Positions 21,913-33,330 of a stretch of DNA of 64,000 nucleotides are shown one piece after another. Numbering within the stretch: the first letter of the stretch is position 1; every line of letters begins with the position of its first letter. The stretch comes from Beverwykella pulmonaria (taxonomy: Eukaryota; Ascomycota; Dothideomycetes; Pleosporales; Melanommataceae), in NCBI GenBank assembly GCA_001599595.1, contig BCHH01000003.1, positions 937,403 to 1,001,402 on the forward strand, in the 5' to 3' direction. The translations under genes were made by a program, and so were the position numbers. The notes below the pieces were generated by a model that saw only the letters and a list, made by a program, of their open reading frames with translations, made no database searches and was not told the origin of the DNA.

Positions 21913-23965
21913 CTAAACTAGCTCTACATCTTTACATTTGGAAACTTCCATTGCCTCCCCATCCATGATACCATCCACATAAGCCTCGCTAATGATCTGA
22001 TACTTGCCGTCACCTTGATGCCGAAGAATGAATGGTACCTGCGCCCCCCTGATTAGAGCAACAACATCGCCCTGCCGAACATGCTCAGAACTAAGGACCA
22101 AATGTCCTTTTTTCGTAATAGACGGAAGTCTTCGCAAGCTCTTCCCTATGATTTCGGAACCGAGCCTTAGATTTGCCTCAACTCTATGCTTAGCTATGTG
22201 TTGAATACTATTCTTGTCCAAGTATTGTTGGATCTGAGATTTGATATAAGGGTGCTTTATATGCCTCATCCCATTCTGAAGAAGACAAATACCATCATGG
22301 AAACGGTCATCTCTAACTCTTGTCAGGCGTGTATCTGGGCCGAATCCAACTTCTCCGATTGACGCTCTGATCGATGCACGTACTCGGTTACCAAAATCCT
22401 TATACCTTCTTCCATTCAGATAAGTAAGGCGAAGAATTTCAACTAGCCACTCTATAGGCCACGAAAGCGTTTCTAGGAGGAGCACTTCATGGCTAGAAGA
22501 TCGACCAGGAAAAGACCCAACTGCGTATATCTCATCATATATGTGACATATCACTGAGATACCCTTGATCGCCCCGTCTTCCTTTATAATGGTGATACTA
22601 GGATGTTGTGGTTCCTGTCCGGATGCTCTGAATCTGGGGTAGATGGTAATATGATCATTTTCGACATCTTGCAATTTGTGTGTTATGGAACGAGACCAGT
22701 CTGGCACCCAAGATGGCAGATCGGATGGAGGTTCAGAGACTTGACAAAACGATAGAAGCGGTATATGGCCTTGCTTCAGTAGCGCTGCCATAGCCGTCGT
22801 GTATGTTTCCTTCTTTGTTTTAGCATAATCTGGGAAGACACCCATATGTTCCAACTCCTCACGATCTTCTGCGAGGCCTAACAAAGCATATATTTTGTCT
22901 CGTGGATCGGTTGATGCCAGGTGATGAGGACCGTGGAGTCGAATATTGTGGCTGCCGACACATGTTAAACGGAGTAAGGCTGCTAGCGGGAATTTTTCAA
23001 ACCTATATATCTGCCACGAAGATAGCATGATCATAGGTTTGTGTTGGAAACATGCGAACAATATCTCTACGTGATATAGCTTTAATCGTTGGACATCTCT
23101 AGATAGCGAGGTAACGGTAGACCACAGAGCAGAGTATGCGTTAATGGCAGCACTACATCGGCGTCGAGTAATCCGCTTAGTTCCGCAGATCAACTCGGCC
23201 TTCTTTGGAATGGAAATTTCTTGAAGAACCCATATCCGCCCCCACCATGGCCTAGTAAAAAGACGCTTGATGCCGGCGATCGGTAGTAGATTCTGTTGGT
23301 CGTGCCAACCACTGATGGAATAAAAGAGACCGCGCACTGACTCATCAGTTACTGTGATTATTCTCTCACCTGGAGCTCCTATTTTGATATTTGATCGATG
23401 TCTGCCATGGATTGCTCGAGGCTCGGATGCTATCTCTTGCCAGATTTGTCGATATATGTCGGGGCCTATATCCATGCCACAGGCCTCTGTTTTCGCCCCT
23501 AACGTATTCAGATAATCCATAACTGAGTCGCTAGTGTTATCTGCCGGACCAAGCCATATATTAACCTTAGATGCTCGTCGATAAATATCTGCCATACGAC
23601 CAACTTGGCAACTCTTCTCTGCGTTATCCGACTGATTGATGCAAACGGCATCGACCCAAAAGTGCAGAGGCTTCGTAAGGCTCCCCCTTGGACTCGCCTC
23701 TCTGATCAAAGCCTTCCAACTCATTCTTAGATGCCGAAGAGCTTCTTCGAGACTTCGTGTGATTTCCATGATCCTACCGTCGCAGAGAACTCGGACCTTG
23801 TCGTTAGAATTGCCCCATGTGTATGAAAGAGCGATGTAATCCGGAGTGCTGTCTAAGGGATACGTTTGAAGGCTGAAATGAATGATCTCTTCTTGTTGTC
23901 CAAATTTGAGGTCAAGTAGGCGGATGTTTTGAGAGCGCAAGCTGTTCGAGTATTCGAATTGTGCC
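21913..23965 (-). CDS. HET-domain (heterokaryon incompatibility) protein, first exon not resolved
   Basis: One long exon of about 680 residues. The HET domain is in the first 200: DYIALSYTWGNSND, FWVDAVCINQSDNAEK and MADIYRRASKVNIWLG are its three classic blocks. The middle has RPWWGRIWVLQEI and DPRDKIYALLGLA, also usual in this group. The tail GDVVALIRGAQVPFILR is the common C-terminal beta region. In fungi, HET domains trigger cell death during non-self recognition. No ATG begins the long frame at 23940 (the codon is TTG). Upstream TTTCTAACACC and TTTTCAG mark an acceptor with the exon starting at 23965, so a short first exon must lie upstream and I could not place it. Confidence 0.8.
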
Positions 23966-24968
23966 CTGAAAAGTGGTGTTAGAAATGATTACCCTTTATA
24001 GTTATAGTCCCTTGAGCACGGGGTTCTAGGAGTAAGTCTAGTGTGGGTGTGCCAATAGCAGAGAATGAAATAGAGGCGATACTCTTCTATTCGTACTCCC
24101 GGTAGGGATGAAATTCGCGGAAAGCATGCCATTCCACGCTATATGAATTGTTTGTTGAAGACGGCGTATTTTGGTACGTTGGGAGACGTTGACAAGGGAT
24201 TTTGGATTTGAAACAGCGAACGGGCAAAGGTCAAGTCTCGAGGTTATTGTAGCTTCAACTCTTGACCGGATATTGAATTGCGAATAGTATTCTGCCACAT
24301 TTGCTCAAGGAAACGGGGCATCGATGATCGTTCACCGGAAAATGTTTTCTGGCTACTCTATTGGGCGAAGTGCACCTTCTATGTAACTTTTGCGGATCTT
24401 ATTCCGCTTCCCGCAGCCACCTCGTTCCGTTCTAGTCTTATACTTCTATTCCAGCACATTCCTTCATTATCGGAATTCTATCTCTATTCACCGGTATCTG
24501 AAGGCATCGGCCTCCGTATCATTAGACCGCTAGGTATCAGGTCCTAATTCTGGCTCTTAGAATCGTGACAGGGTCTGATACTTTATGACTCCGAATTACC
24601 CGTGGTGTACGTTAGCCTAAGCGCGAGCAATTGAGGTAACGTACATCCATCCGTAACGGAACAACCGCCGTAACACAACAACAACAACCTCTTATCAAGT
24701 AGTCCTGCACGCGTATATAGAGTTACAGACATTGTTTTGTTGTTGTCTAGCTAATACTGTATATAATATTAGGCAAGGCGCAATTTAGAGCTACGGAATG
24801 ATGATATTCTAGCTCGTGCTGGTAAAAAAAAGTAAAAAAAAGCGCGGGTGCAAGGCTCAGAGAGAAGGGTCAGAATTCTTGTATCTCATTTTGCTCAACT
24901 TGTTCGAACTAGGAGCCTGTGTACCACATGGCCACTGGTGCGCGGCCCGTACCTTCCTTGATCGATCC
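23966..24968. other. Upstream region of the HET gene, 23966-24968
   Basis: Should contain the missing first exon of the HET gene and its promoter. A minus-strand frame at 24038-24298 (MAEYYSQFNI) is one candidate source but lacks a convincing donor. 24680-24700 has CAA triplets. No other gene is seen. Confidence 0.4.
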
Positions 24969-25625
24969 CTAGTTATTGTCGGCTCCATCAGCTCTGCCAA
25001 CAGGCTGGGCTCGAGGAGTAACTGCACCACTAGGAGCTTCGGTCGGTGTCGCCGCGCGAGAAGACCCGCGGGTAGTCTTGGGTGATGTTCTCCTCGATCC
25101 CGATTTTGCTTTCGTCTCCGCATGCTGTCTAGCAAACTCGGCCAGCTTATCATGCTCGCGGAGGGAGGCTTGTTGCTGAAGAAGCTCGGCCTCTGGTTTC
25201 CAGTACTTTTGATTCGTAATCTCCAGCCGCTTTTTTCTCAATGCATCGCCAGTGAGCCCGTTTGCTGCTAGCATTCGTCTGTATGATTCCTTCATCCCTC
25301 GAAGGCCATCTAGCGTGAGCTCGCCGTCTGTCTTGTGTTTGCTGAGCAGTTTATCGTGAACTATCTGGGCGTATATCGAGCGGTAGAAGTCGAGTTCGAC
25401 CTGGTGGTACTCGGCGTCCGTGATGGTGTCCCGGAGTTGGTCGACTCGGACGAGCGTAAGCAGCTGGTGCTCCTCTTCGCATAGGTACTTGTAGTCGTGC
25501 TCAAAGTGGGCAAAGCAATCCAGTTCCGGAGTCTCGGCTTCGCGCTCTTCCTGCAACTTATGCAAGGCCTCCGCAATTGCTGCCGCCGGCAGTGTCGGCA
25601 AATTAAATGTTGTAGGCGTCGACAT
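24969..25625 (-). CDS. Unrecognised soluble protein
   Basis: A single exon of 218 residues from MSTPTTFNLP. A longer in-frame start at 25742 would add a Leu-rich leader that looks like untranslated sequence. The middle is helical and Cys-poor (LDCFAHFEHDYKYLCEEEHQ, LLAANGLTGDALRKKRLE). The last 50 residues are low-complexity, rich in Ser, Thr, Arg and Pro (RTSPKTTRGSSRAATPTEAP). No known domain is visible. It lies on the same strand as squalene synthase and downstream of it by about 0.8 kb. Confidence 0.55.
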   Translation of the reverse strand: MSTPTTFNLPTLPAAAIAEALHKLQEEREAETPELDCFAHFEHDYKYLCEEEHQLLTLVRVDQLRDTITDAEYHQVELDFYRSIYAQIVHDKLLSKHKTDGELTLDGLRGMKESYRRMLAANGLTGDALRKKRLEITNQKYWKPEAELLQQQASLREHDKLAEFARQHAETKAKSGSRRTSPKTTRGSSRAATPTEAPSGAVTPRAQPVGRADGADNN

Positions 25626-26394
25626 CGAAACAAGAGGGCACTGAAGACGGCGTGGGAGTGGCAAGGAGGCCTGAATAAGCAACAAACTGGTCAGCCTCTG
25701 CAGCAGCAGCAGTTGGAACAAGTGTCGCGAGCTCCGTTGCAAAGAGAAAAAAGAGAATGTATTATCGCCTTATAATTTCGGCCGCTTCCACTCTCTGCTC
25801 CAATTGCCCGTGTGAGTTATACTGGCGGAACTCATTCTGCGGGCGGCACCGCATCGCGGGAATCGATGACTCATACCATCCATATTACAACAAGGCCAAT
25901 ACGTGCTACGTAAATGTTGTGTTTGTTGGTGTCGTCGAAGGCTGTTCTTTGTGGTGAACTGTCTGTTACACTCATGGCACTTATGGGACTTCTTAAATTG
26001 ATCATGTCTGTTACTTTGTTAATGCAAAATAACCTATCACTCAGCGTAAGCAAAGTTAAGACCTGTGAGCATGGGATTATCTTATGCGACCTCATGTTGC
26101 ATGCAAGCATCGATGGGGTGTTGATCACACTAGAAACAATAAGCGCAGGGACTGCGCTAAACCCGAAGAGGGAGTCCCAGAGAATACCACACACGGACGG
26201 GACCTTGCAGAGGTGGGGCTTTGCCCGATCGGCCCTAGCTTTCGCCAACGAGGCTGTGCCGCTCGGTTACGACAAAAACATGCAGCGTTCCAATGTGCTT
26301 TCCCTATCCGATCATAGACGATATGCAGTCTAAGCAATCGAGCCGGCTCCTGCCTGCTGGCGTGGCTATAATCCTTATTCCCAGCCTCCAAGGC
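25626..26394. other. Intergenic 25626-26394
   Basis: Lies between the unrecognised gene and the 3' end of squalene synthase. Plus-strand frames (25914-26333 and 26084-26317) have no motif. Nothing supported. Confidence 0.35.
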
Positions 26395-28017
26395 TCATAG
26401 CTCGCTGTGACCAATGACCTCTGTGATTTTCTTCGTAACCACTGCAGAAACTTTCGAATTTGTGCCTAGGAGTTGGCTCATCTGCTCCTTGAACTGCACG
26501 TAGGCCAGGTCAAAGCGAGCGCCCGCTAGCCATGCGACGAAAAGCTAGTGATAGAATTGAGCGTCTGCAGTGGATGAGGAAAGATTCCGACTTACCATGA
26601 GGAAGGTGATGCTACCGATGGTGAGAACAACGGCAGTAGCCATGTAGATGAGATCCCACCTGTCCCCCTTTTGCTGCCTCTCTGCCTCTTGCACGCTGGT
26701 AGGGGACTTTTCGTCTAGCGGAGATTTCTGTGTCAGGAAACCTGATCCGATGAATTGCTCTATCTGTGCGGTCGTTAGCAAAGTTCTCCGGTACGAACTA
26801 CGCCACTTACGCTTCCTAAAGTTGTGCTGATCTTGAGGAAGTTGGGGTCATGTGGGTTGTTTCGCTTTGCGATCTTGTGCGCATACCGCCTGAACACCTC
26901 GCAAACGGACTGCAAGTTTTGCGACGATTCGATCATCAGCTGGCATGCCTCTCCTTTGGTGATCTTTACATTCTTCTCGAAGATGTTGTAGTTCTGGAAG
27001 CACGCATTGAGCGTGGCGATGGCCATAGATTGCGGGATGGCGCAGAAGTTGAAAACACTCTGTTCCCGGATACCCGCGAGGTAGTTAAGGCAGTCGTCCG
27101 CGCGTGATAGGGCGGTCAGGATCATCTCAGAGCTTGCGTTCAAGGCCTTCTCCTTGTTCTCCGGCTTGAAGAGATCCTCGAACTTGTCAACATGCTTCGA
27201 CCAGATCTCCTTGGGCCAGAATCGTCGGCCCTCGTCCAGGTCCTCCTTGATATCGCGAGTAATGTTGACTTGTTGCAAGAATTGGCCCATAGACTCCATG
27301 AGCTCCGGCTTCTCCAGCAATGCTGCGTTTGCCAGACCACCCTCAACAAAGAGGCGCGTTAAGCCCTCGCCGAGGAGACCTGCAACATAGTGGCAGTACA
27401 GCTCGTAGTCCTTAATCGTGTTTACTCCGTGAATATTATGCTCCGCATTGTTCGCATAATCTGCCATGCCGTTTCCCATGCGCTTGGTGATATCTTTGAT
27501 GATGTCCCTGTAGGCAGGCTTGATCTTTTTGAACTCTTCGATCACCACATTGAACTCAACCAGCAGTTGCCTATCATTCTCGTTCGGGCCGTTCTCGTTG
27601 AACGTCCAGCCGTCCTGCTCCAAAATATTCTGAAAATTCCGCAAAATAAGCTCCTTCTTCTCCAGTGGTATCGTCATGTCATCCTCCACTGTATCCAGGC
27701 CGCGCAGGATCAGGTAGAATAGCGTGACTGGGACGAGAAGATTAGGGTGCAGTTCCATGATAACGGCTGCGAAACTGCGGCCTGTCCTGGGGAGAAAGTA
27801 GAAGCATCGCTTGAGGGACTCGCAGTCTTTGGATTCATCGCGCTCGTGGACGGGGTTGTGCCAGACCTTCCTACAAGCAGGGTTAGGATGTCTCGGATTT
27901 AGGTGGGTAAGTAAACCGGTCGGAATTACTTTCATACAATGGCACTTACCATTGGATAATTGAGCGCAGCTCATTGGGGTGGAAAACGTAGTATATAAGG
28001 CTCATGGGGCTCAGCAT
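26395..28017 (-). CDS. ERG9: Squalene synthase (farnesyl-diphosphate farnesyltransferase)
   Basis: Condenses two farnesyl diphosphates to squalene with NADPH, the first committed step of ergosterol synthesis, at the ER membrane. Exons 27950-28017, 26811-27870, 26596-26763 and 26395-26544 give 481 residues, a normal fungal length. Exon 1 ends ...RSIIQW, joined to [11 protein letters not shown]. The first Asp-rich motif [10 protein letters not shown] and the second [18 protein letters not shown] are intact, as are [16 protein letters not shown] and [14 protein letters not shown] near the end. Two hydrophobic stretches lie near the C-terminus ([18 protein letters not shown] and [15 protein letters not shown]) and form the membrane anchor. 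The start may be 28017 or the ATG at 28005 ([10 protein letters not shown]), which fits other fungi better. Four short GT-AG introns restore frame throughout. Confidence 0.95.
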
Positions 28018-29503
28018 GGTGGCAGATGTTAAAAGAGTTGGCGGGTGCTGCACACTAATCGCGCAGTGCACTTCAATAGCAAGACGTCACAATTTGGCAA
28101 CAGGGCAAGTAAATATTGCGAAATATTCGAAAGCCGAGCTGCTGGGTAAGGTGAAGTGTGGTGAACGAACTTGGGAATGCACCTTCACAAATTACAACAT
28201 CGGACCTTCGGGGTACGGTCCATCATCTCCGCATTTCCTCCGTGCCGCTCCTCCGCCCCCGCTACGTCAACATCTGGTATCTCATCTGCTCTCAGCTGAA
28301 TGCAGCAGGCTGCTACAACATTCAAATTCTATCATGTGTTGTCAATAGCCCAGAAAATCTGTCCATGTTGAGCGTAAGTCAGGGACATCCACCAGATCTC
28401 CGTTTCAAGACTCCCGCTTTACAAAGTATCAAATTGCTTTTTTTAAACTCCTCTTCCTATCTAGGCCCAATTTGTTTCCTATTTGAAGCGGCGTTGATTA
28501 CCAAACGCATGGTCAAACTATTTAGAACGTGAGAGACAGCCGGCCTTCTCTAACAGCTGTTGGAGCATGGATGTGCCTTCCATTTGTGTGAATCCCATTG
28601 TCCTATCTTCAGAAGGCGCGTTATCATCACAGAACACCAGCCCCGAAAGAAAGGTATCAGGCTTGACATGGTGCTTACCCATCCGACCCCCTATGAACGA
28701 ACTGCTAACAGGCACGATTGACACTCATCTGTCCCAGGCCCCAGGAAAAGTAGAAGCTTTTGCCGCAAACTCAGCGGCAGTTTGACTATTAAAGCTAGAG
28801 CTAATCTGTCGAGATATAGCCGAACAGTATACACAGCTGCAGGGCTTAGTATTGCATCATGATACATCCTGTCCGCTTTTGGTGCTGGAGCTTGCTGCTT
28901 GTACTGACCTGTGTATTGGATGCGTGTTTTGTACCACGTTGATGACTGATGGAAACTTAGAGGTGCTATATCAAGTATTGCATGCTTCAGAGCATTATTT
29001 TCTTTAATTTTAAGTCTGTAATTAGATGCAGTGGCATTGTTGTGATAGAAACGGTGTTGCAGGGTTAAGAGTATGCTAAGCACAAAATAGTCAATAAGAC
29101 AACACAACCTCTTGCAATTTTAGAATGCGCGCTACAATGTAGCATAGGCATAACCTACGTATAATACAATCAGCTTGCAGTTGCTGCAAAGTCAAAATAC
29201 CTCTCGTTTCTTTTGGGATGTAGGGGGAGACCACAACAAATTTACACGTCGTTGCTCTATTACATGATGCGCGCTCTACGCATCTCAACAACACCACCTT
29301 ACGTTGTCGCTATATAAAATCGGGAAAATAATCTTTGAATGCCTGTAATAACTAAAATAGCTACTTCGAACAACATTCGAAGTGTTGGAGGCGAATCCGC
29401 TACACAGATCAGTACATGCTCATACAGCCTCAACCGTAGCGTCCACCAATCCAGCGATTTTTAAAATGTTAGTATGTATATTTAATTATATCAATGTTTT
29501 TTC
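28018..29503. other. Gene-free stretch 28018-29503
   Basis: Promoter of squalene synthase at the left end, then about 1.2 kb of AT-rich sequence with short overlapping frames lacking motifs. No gene is supported. Confidence 0.4.
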
Positions 29504-29573
29504 ACATACGACCATAGGATCATGAAAATTGGGCTTCCCGTCCGCTCAGCCTTACATAAGCATGATACCGGCG

Positions 29574-29606
29574 CACGGGTGTGCAAGAATTGAGCGCGCA
29601 GGGGCC
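29574..29606 (+). repeat. Left terminal inverted repeat
   Basis: 33 bp, the exact reverse complement of 30945-30977. Begins CACGGGTGTG and ends GCAGGGGCC. Confidence 0.92.
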
Positions 29607-29661
29607 CCGCTTTCGATCAGAACTTCAAAACAAAGCCCTCATACCGACTTCAACACCACAC

Positions 29662-30909
29662 ATGGCTCCAACCAAACCGAAAAAACGCGATAAAAAGACT
29701 GATCGACGCGAGCACGATACTATTAAACGTAATAGATTCTTCGACGCCTTTGATTTGAGGCGAAATGACCAAACAACTGGCGATATCGCACGACTTCCAG
29801 CTATCAATATACCTCCCTCTACCGCGCGCACCTGGATCGCAAAACGAGAAGCTATAGGCCAAGCTGCAGTTAGAAGAACCNGAAAAACCAGCTCTACCTT
29901 AGGCCGCAAGCCCTTAGTATCTGCGTCCAACCTCGCAAAAATAACAGACCAGAACAACCAAATCCACNAAATGGGCTACGCAGATNAGGTTAAAGAGCTA
30001 GGAATTTCAGCCACGCCACGTACTCTACAATACCACGCAAGCAAGGCAGGAGCTAGGCAGTTTAAGAAACCATTTCAGAAGAAGATCTCAGAAAAAAATC
30101 AAGGTCTTCGCTGCTCCTATGGCGCTTTACACCAAAAAGACACTATAACAGGCTTCTGGCAGCGTGTTTAGTTCACAGATNAGGCACACTTCNAGTCAAT
30201 TAAGTTGATGAAGGTTGCTGAATATGAGCTGCGTTACCCAGGGCAAGAAAGAGGGATAAATGAGGTAGAACTAGAGGGTTCTTTGGATGTTACTGTTCAC
30301 GTTGCGGCTGGCGTCTCATACAACCACAAGGGTAGACTTATTTTTTATAAGGACCCTGTAGAGCCTTTAGAAAAGCAGCGCAAACAACCTAAGCCTAAGC
30401 AGATGAAATACAAGCTTAATACTGCCTTTCAGGAACGTGTTAAAGTATATAAAGATACTAAGGCAAAGGAGGACGCAACACCAAAAGGCAACTGTATGAC
30501 GCAGGTGTTTTACGCTCAAAAGATACTGCCAGAACACATTAAGCAGATCCAGGCTTTGGAAGCCCGTCACGGCGTCAAATACCACCTGCAGGAGGATGGC
30601 GATCCAAGCCACGGAATCAAGTCGCCAAACAGCGTGCCAGCACACCTAAAACGGGACGCAGGCCTGCTCATACTTGTCCATCCTCCTCAATCACCTGATC
30701 TTAACCCTATTGAGGCATGCTGGAATATCATAAAGGGTAGATTAGCTGGTCGGAGGTGGTCAACTGTAGCTCAATTTAAGGCCGATATCCAGGCAGAATG
30801 GGATAAGATAACACTCAAGGAAATTCAAGATCGTATTAGGGAGATGCCCCATCGCTGTAAATTAGTTCAGGAACAACCGCAGGTGCGAATCAAAAGCGCA
30901 TTGTGGTAA
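29662..30909 (+). pseudogene. Transposase of the inserted element, one in-frame stop
   Basis: A single frame of 415 codons from MAPTKPKKRDKK to ...IKSALW. The basic N-terminus and a HTH-like region (IPPSTARTWIAKREAIGQ) precede the catalytic core. FTD near 30172-30180 would give the first Asp, YHLQEDGDPSHG near 30582 the second, and HPPQSPDLNPIEACW near 30681 the final DDE/D block. A TAG at 30169-30171 interrupts the frame just before FTD. Five isolated N bases (29881, 29968, 29986, 30181, 30193) all fall in the first position of NGA, NAA or NAG codons, so each could be a stop or a sense codon. As written the gene is broken, but only slightly. Confidence 0.8.
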
Positions 30910-30944
30910 TAATTTGAATATACTCGATTTTTGCGATTGGTGGT

Positions 30945-30977
30945 GGCCCCTGCGCGCTCAATTCTTGCACACCCGTG
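30945..30977 (+). repeat. Right terminal inverted repeat
   Basis: Perfect inverted partner of 29574-29606. Followed directly by the second copy of the GCG target duplication (30978-30980). Confidence 0.92.
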
Positions 30978-31029
30978 GCGGACTAGTAGTCAAGTGGGTG
31001 ACCATTGGCGAATCCCTGCTGTTGTATGT

Positions 31030-31250
31030 TTTTGTCTTGCTTTTTGTTTGCCCTTCGGAGTCTGTGAACGAAGCCGCTAATCCAATCGCCTTTTGGGGCT
31101 CCAAGATAATTATAATCCTAACAACATGCATCGACATAGGAACCGCTTGGCAAGAGATGACTCTCTACTACACTCCTTCTGTTTGTGTGTACAAAGTAAA
31201 TAATGCGAAGCATCAATATTTATAACTAATTTTGCGCACAACACTAATTC
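31030..31250 (+). repeat. Tail shared by the two 5S loci, copy A
   Basis: Follows the split 5S gene. The first ~137 bp (from TTTTGTCTTGCTTTTTG) are identical to the sequence downstream of the intact 5S gene on the minus strand (39210 down to 39074). The next ~80 bp are similar but diverged. T-runs right after the 5S end would act as an RNA polymerase III terminator. Confidence 0.8.
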
Positions 31251-31296
31251 TGTTGCCGCCTTCCACTACCCTAGACCTTGGAGATTATTATAGTGC

Positions 31297-33330
31297 TTAG
31301 AATCCGACATTTACAATTCCCCTCGGCATTAGGCCACGCTTGATAGCTGGTTGAGGTTGCATGAAAGGGTTGTTGTACGGGACTTTGCACATGGTATTTG
31401 GAGGTGGGAGTTTGCCAGTCTCCAGGTAATTAGTCATATACTTGGTCGTACATTCCGATGTTGCTGCCATCATACCGTGCTAAACAGAAGTTAGCAGAAG
31501 AGCTTATGATGGAGAAATACTCCATATTGTCACCTCCGAGCAGATAACTTCAGTAACTTGTGAAGATACGCTGGCAGACATGATAGGTCTGAGCAGAGCT
31601 GAGATGATCCTTTTGGCATCTACCTGACATTGCCTGACAGTCTTGCGAAGTTTCTCGGAAGTGATGATAGGGAGTGTGAATAAGGAAGACGTACGCCTAC
31701 AGCATCCTGCAATAGGATCACGGAGCCGGGGAACAGAGCGGACATCTTGTCGTAGCTAGACGTGACAGGATCGATCCTGTTGTCGGTGAAGAGGATGGGG
31801 TGCGCTGTTTTGGTCACCTTGTAGCCTGCAAGATCTTTTAGTGAAGAGTACGAAAGAAGGGAGTATAAGATGCCTGCCACTTACCACGCCATACCTGACT
31901 TTCGGGCGGCGCGACTTGTAGATTCCGGCACTGAAGCGTGACAACTAGACTCCAAGGTTGACCAATGTAGGAGCTATAGTTCTGCATTTGCTCTGTGTGC
32001 TCGTACCATTTCTCCATGGTGGATATGTTGTAGTTGCCATTCTGGTCATTGCAGGCCACGACAAGCCTAGCCGTAAAATCGCTAAATTCAGCGCTAGTAT
32101 TGTCGCATTCAGACGCAGGTACGAGTCCCTTTCCTACTCCAGCTGCAAGAAGGGAACCGTTTCGATGCTCCAGGTCGGAAAGGACAAGAGATAGCGCTGG
32201 AAAGGATGAGATGGCGCCATACACCGCTAATGTAAGGATGTTTCGTAGATCCATGTGTGTGACGACGGTTGGGAGCTGAGCAAGGTTAGGGTTGGAGACT
32301 GCAATTGGGGCTTCTTCTAGATCCGCAAGGATAGCGTCGACGCGGGACTTGATAATGGTAGGGCTGGAGTCGTTGCGATAGAAGGGGCATTTCGGACCAG
32401 CCTCAAAACAGAACGAGTTGAAAGATTCGACAGCTTTGTCGGCTTGGAGTAGGTTTGTCATCCAAGCACCTCCATAGTCTAGAGGAGTGATTAGCACGAG
32501 CTACGATATGCTTAAGGGAATCGCTATAGGAGTGAGGGAGAATACATACGATCGTCGAGATCCATGACAGCGTCAATAATAAAGCGCCCGACACGTTCAG
32601 GGTAGAGTTGTGCGAAAGTCATTCCTAATGTGGTACCGTAACTTGCACCATAGTAATTTAATTGTGCTTCCTCACGCGGCTCACCCTTGCTATCTGCAAG
32701 TAGTTCAGCGTAAAGCAGCATGTCCCGAGCAGTTGCTGGTGTATTTGCGTAGTTTGCTGTTTGAGGGAGGGCCCGAGAGCACCACTCTCCAAAAGCACCT
32801 GCGTATTGAAACGCTTCTTTCATGGCCTGGGGGCTTGCTGGGTCGAAGTCATTGACATACTGACTAATAGCGTAGTCACGAGCTGCAGGATGGCCTCCAA
32901 AGCAATCAGTATTCGGCCCACTATTATTCACTCCTCGAGGATCCATGCCGACGATGTTGTATGATGTGCCAAAGAGACCGGTGAGCATGTTGCGCGTGGC
33001 TTCTTCAAGAAGAAACTCTATCGCGGAGTCGCCAGGACCACCGGGATTGAAGACGATATCTCCCATCGCGGGTTGGTTTGGCGATGACCATTTCAGGAAC
33101 GCAATGTTGGTGGTACCAGCGTTCAAGTCTTCGTAATCGAGGGGAACTTCCAGATTAACGCAAGTGAAGTTTCCAAAGCAGGGAGTCCATTGGAGATCCT
33201 TGGTTAGGGGAATCTCTTTGAAACTCATTGCTGTTCCGTTCGTTCCATTGGTGTAGTCGTTTCTAGTCGCGAGCGGAGTTGCGGCAGTATTTACTGCGAG
33301 CGCTGCGAGCGCAGAAAATTGGTGTTTCAT
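31297..33330 (-). CDS. Secreted S33-type peptidase / tripeptidyl aminopeptidase-like alpha/beta hydrolase
   Basis: Exons 32550-33330, 31885-32478, 31695-31825 and 31297-31479 give 562 residues. The last intron is long for this genome (215 bp). The N-terminus MKHQFSALAALAVNTAATPLA reads as a signal peptide. The alpha/beta-hydrolase core shows the oxyanion motif FNPGGPGDSA, the nucleophile elbow NYYGASYGTTLG (Ser in GASYG), an acidic residue in FTDNRIDPVTSSYD and the catalytic His at GHGMM, split by the last intron. The C-terminal part corresponds to the TAP-like domain of bacterial and fungal tripeptidyl aminopeptidases. The ATG at 33330 is preferred because the codon at 33336 is TTG. Probably an extracellular exopeptidase that releases short peptides. 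Confidence 0.85.

Larger units (their letters stand above)
29574..30977 (+). mobile_element. 1.4-kb Tc1/mariner-like DNA transposon inserted in a 5S rRNA gene
   Basis: The element is 1404 bp, with perfect 33-bp terminal inverted repeats at 29574-29606 and 30945-30977 (starting CACGGGTGTGCAAG). It holds one transposase frame reading outwards from the left end. Comparison with the empty site at 39.2 kb defines the ends and shows a duplicated GCG (or GGCG) at the target, not TA. Transposase sequence places it among DDE transposases of the Tc1/mariner type. Confidence 0.88.
29504..31029 (+). pseudogene. 5S rRNA gene split by a transposon
   Basis: Bases 29504-29573 match the first 70 nt of a fungal 5S rRNA (ACATACGACCATAGGATCAT...) and 30978-31029 carry the rest (GTAGTCAAGTGGGTGACCAT... 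to TTGTATGT). The two parts sum to 119 nt plus a repeated GCG at the junction. The same 119 nt, uninterrupted, are at 39211-39329 on the other strand. The insertion falls between the internal A-box side and the C-box side of the promoter, so it cannot make normal 5S RNA. Confidence 0.88.

Noticed and set aside
28691..29107. 138-codon minus-strand frame
   Set aside because: AT-rich, no motif, no splice support; overlaps nothing conserved.
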